A DNA stretch of 21,870 nucleotides from Treponema sp. UBA7570 (GTDB taxonomy: Bacteria; Spirochaetota; Spirochaetia; Treponematales; Treponemataceae): the NCBI GenBank assembly GCA_002477955.1, contig DLLE01000025.1, forward strand, positions 11,334 to 33,203, given 5' to 3'. Positions 21,212-21,870 of the stretch are shown one piece after another; position 1 is the first letter of the stretch; every line of letters starts with the position of its first letter. The notes beneath the pieces were generated by a model that was not told the origin of the DNA, ran no database searches, and saw nothing but the letters and a program-made list of their open reading frames with translations. Position numbers and translations under genes: made by a program.

Positions 21212-21870
21212 AAAAAATCATCTCGATAATCTTCTTTTTTGCTCCGGCACTGTTTTTTTGCGAAGAAATCACTTTTACGGCAGATTTTATGTCCGGAACG
21301 GCAGGCAGCAAAACTGACACGACAATCCTCGAAGGAAACGCAACAGTTCAGACTTCCAGCATGAACATAAGCGCCGACGCAATTGAACTTTCGGGCGAAG
21401 ATTTTAGGTTCATTACGGCAACAGGAACGGTAAGCGGAAGCATAACAGAAAGCCAAATGGATTTTACCTGCGGAAAACTAAAATACGACAGGCAGACAAA
21501 AGTCGCCCAGCTTGAAGACGCAGTTCACCTTGTAGACATTGCAAATGAAGTGACTGCTGACGCTCAAATTATCGAATACAACCAAAACAGCGAAACCGCC
21601 GTCATGCAAATTGAAATAACTTTGAAGCAAAAAGACAACATCTGCACCTCGGCTTTTGCGATTTATAAAAAAAGCGAACAGAGACTCGAAATGAGCGGGA
21701 ATCCAAAGATTCAGCAGGGAACAGATTCTTTCAGGGCGCAGGAAATCACCTTAAACCTCGAAACCCAGGAAATAACGCTCGACGGACGCGTAAAAGGAAC
21801 AGTTTCGGACAGCAAACCGGAAAAAACAGAAACTGCCGCGGAATCAGCCGGATCAGAAACCGCTTCTCAA
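21208..21870 (+). CDS. lptA: LptA/OstA-like periplasmic transport protein (partial, cut by window end)
   Basis: 221 codons are present and the frame is still open at the window edge. A signal peptide (MKKIISIIFFFAPALFFC) is followed by OstA-type beta repeats: 'ITFTADFMSGTAG', 'TTILEGNATVQTSSMNISADAIELSG', 'FTCGKLKYDRQTKVAQLEDAVHLVD', 'FRAQEITLNLETQEITLDGRVKGTV'. The pattern 'L-x-G-x-A/V-x-V ... I-x-A-D-x-I/A-x-L' is that of LptA, which bridges the periplasm. GGAG precedes the ATG by 7 nt, and the start overlaps lptC by 4 nt. The last visible part is rich in Glu, Ser and Ala and may be a linker. An LptB ATPase would be expected next, outside the window. Confidence 0.78.
   Translation, partial: MKKIISIIFFFAPALFFCEEITFTADFMSGTAGSKTDTTILEGNATVQTSSMNISADAIELSGEDFRFITATGTVSGSITESQMDFTCGKLKYDRQTKVAQLEDAVHLVDIANEVTADAQIIEYNQNSETAVMQIEITLKQKDNICTSAFAIYKKSEQRLEMSGNPKIQQGTDSFRAQEITLNLETQEITLDGRVKGTVSDSKPEKTETAAESAGSETASQ

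Noticed and set aside
20995..21456. 153-codon minus-strand frame over lptC-lptA
   Set aside because: Shadow of two coupled genes with beta-repeat patterns and signal peptides on the plus strand; cysteine-rich odd composition and no RBS.
1..21870. CRISPR array, insertion sequence, prophage or restriction/defence locus
   Set aside because: No regular direct repeats with spacers, and no transposase, integrase, nuclease or methylase signatures were found on either strand.

Overview
The window looks like a chromosomal segment of a low-GC spirochaete, most likely a Treponema (inference). The signs are A/T-rich spacers, many lipoproteins with loose lipoboxes, a DUF115/Maf-type protein as used in flagellin modification, and the linked set ispE, spoVG, tRNA-Gln and rplY. 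It is mainly a housekeeping region. I see no prophage, transposase, integrase or CRISPR array.

Layout. (1) 86-3235, plus strand: a membrane-anchored parvulin-type foldase and a DUF115 protein. (2) 8809-3240, minus strand: a 698-residue exported protein with Asp-rich loops, a lipoprotein S1C/PDZ protease and lepA. (3) 9448-8897, minus: rplY with its own terminator. Upstream of it lies a roughly 470-base stretch without a protein gene, which holds a GC-rich dispersed repeat and a strong terminator. (4) 11204-9918, minus: ispE, spoVG and tRNA-Gln(UUG). A second copy of the repeat lies just upstream of the ispE promoter. (5) 11402-11787, plus: a self-contained unit (promoter, RBS, ORF, terminator) for an 80-residue hyperacidic protein with no K, R or H. 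(6) 15920-11849, minus: obg, nadD, yqeK, an LCP-family gene and rsfS, tightly packed. (7) 17103-16048, minus: a promoter, then rplU, prp and rpmA. A terminator-like hairpin separates rpmA from obg. (8) 20277-17115, minus: a dnaJ-like gene, map and an HtrA/DegP-like protease. (9) 20570-20361, minus: a 39-codon highly basic protein with its own promoter and terminator, divergent from (10) lptC-lptA at 20607-21870, plus strand, cut by the window end.

How they fit together. Much of the region serves translation (EF4, L25, L21, L27, Prp, ObgE, RsfS, tRNA-Gln, methionine aminopeptidase). The rest mostly serves the cell envelope (foldase, two HtrA-like proteases, LCP protein, Lpt export proteins). 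NadD, YqeK and IspE add NAD, dinucleotide-polyphosphate and isoprenoid metabolism.

Most notable signals: the hyperacidic protein unit; the GC-rich repeat pair; the basic 39-residue gene; a recurrent promoter-to-start spacing that predicts leaderless mRNAs (ispE, lptC, dnaJ-like, perhaps the 698-residue gene); a terminator-like hairpin inside the first codons of the DUF115 gene; and a Prp protease beside an L27 that lacks the extension Prp normally cuts.
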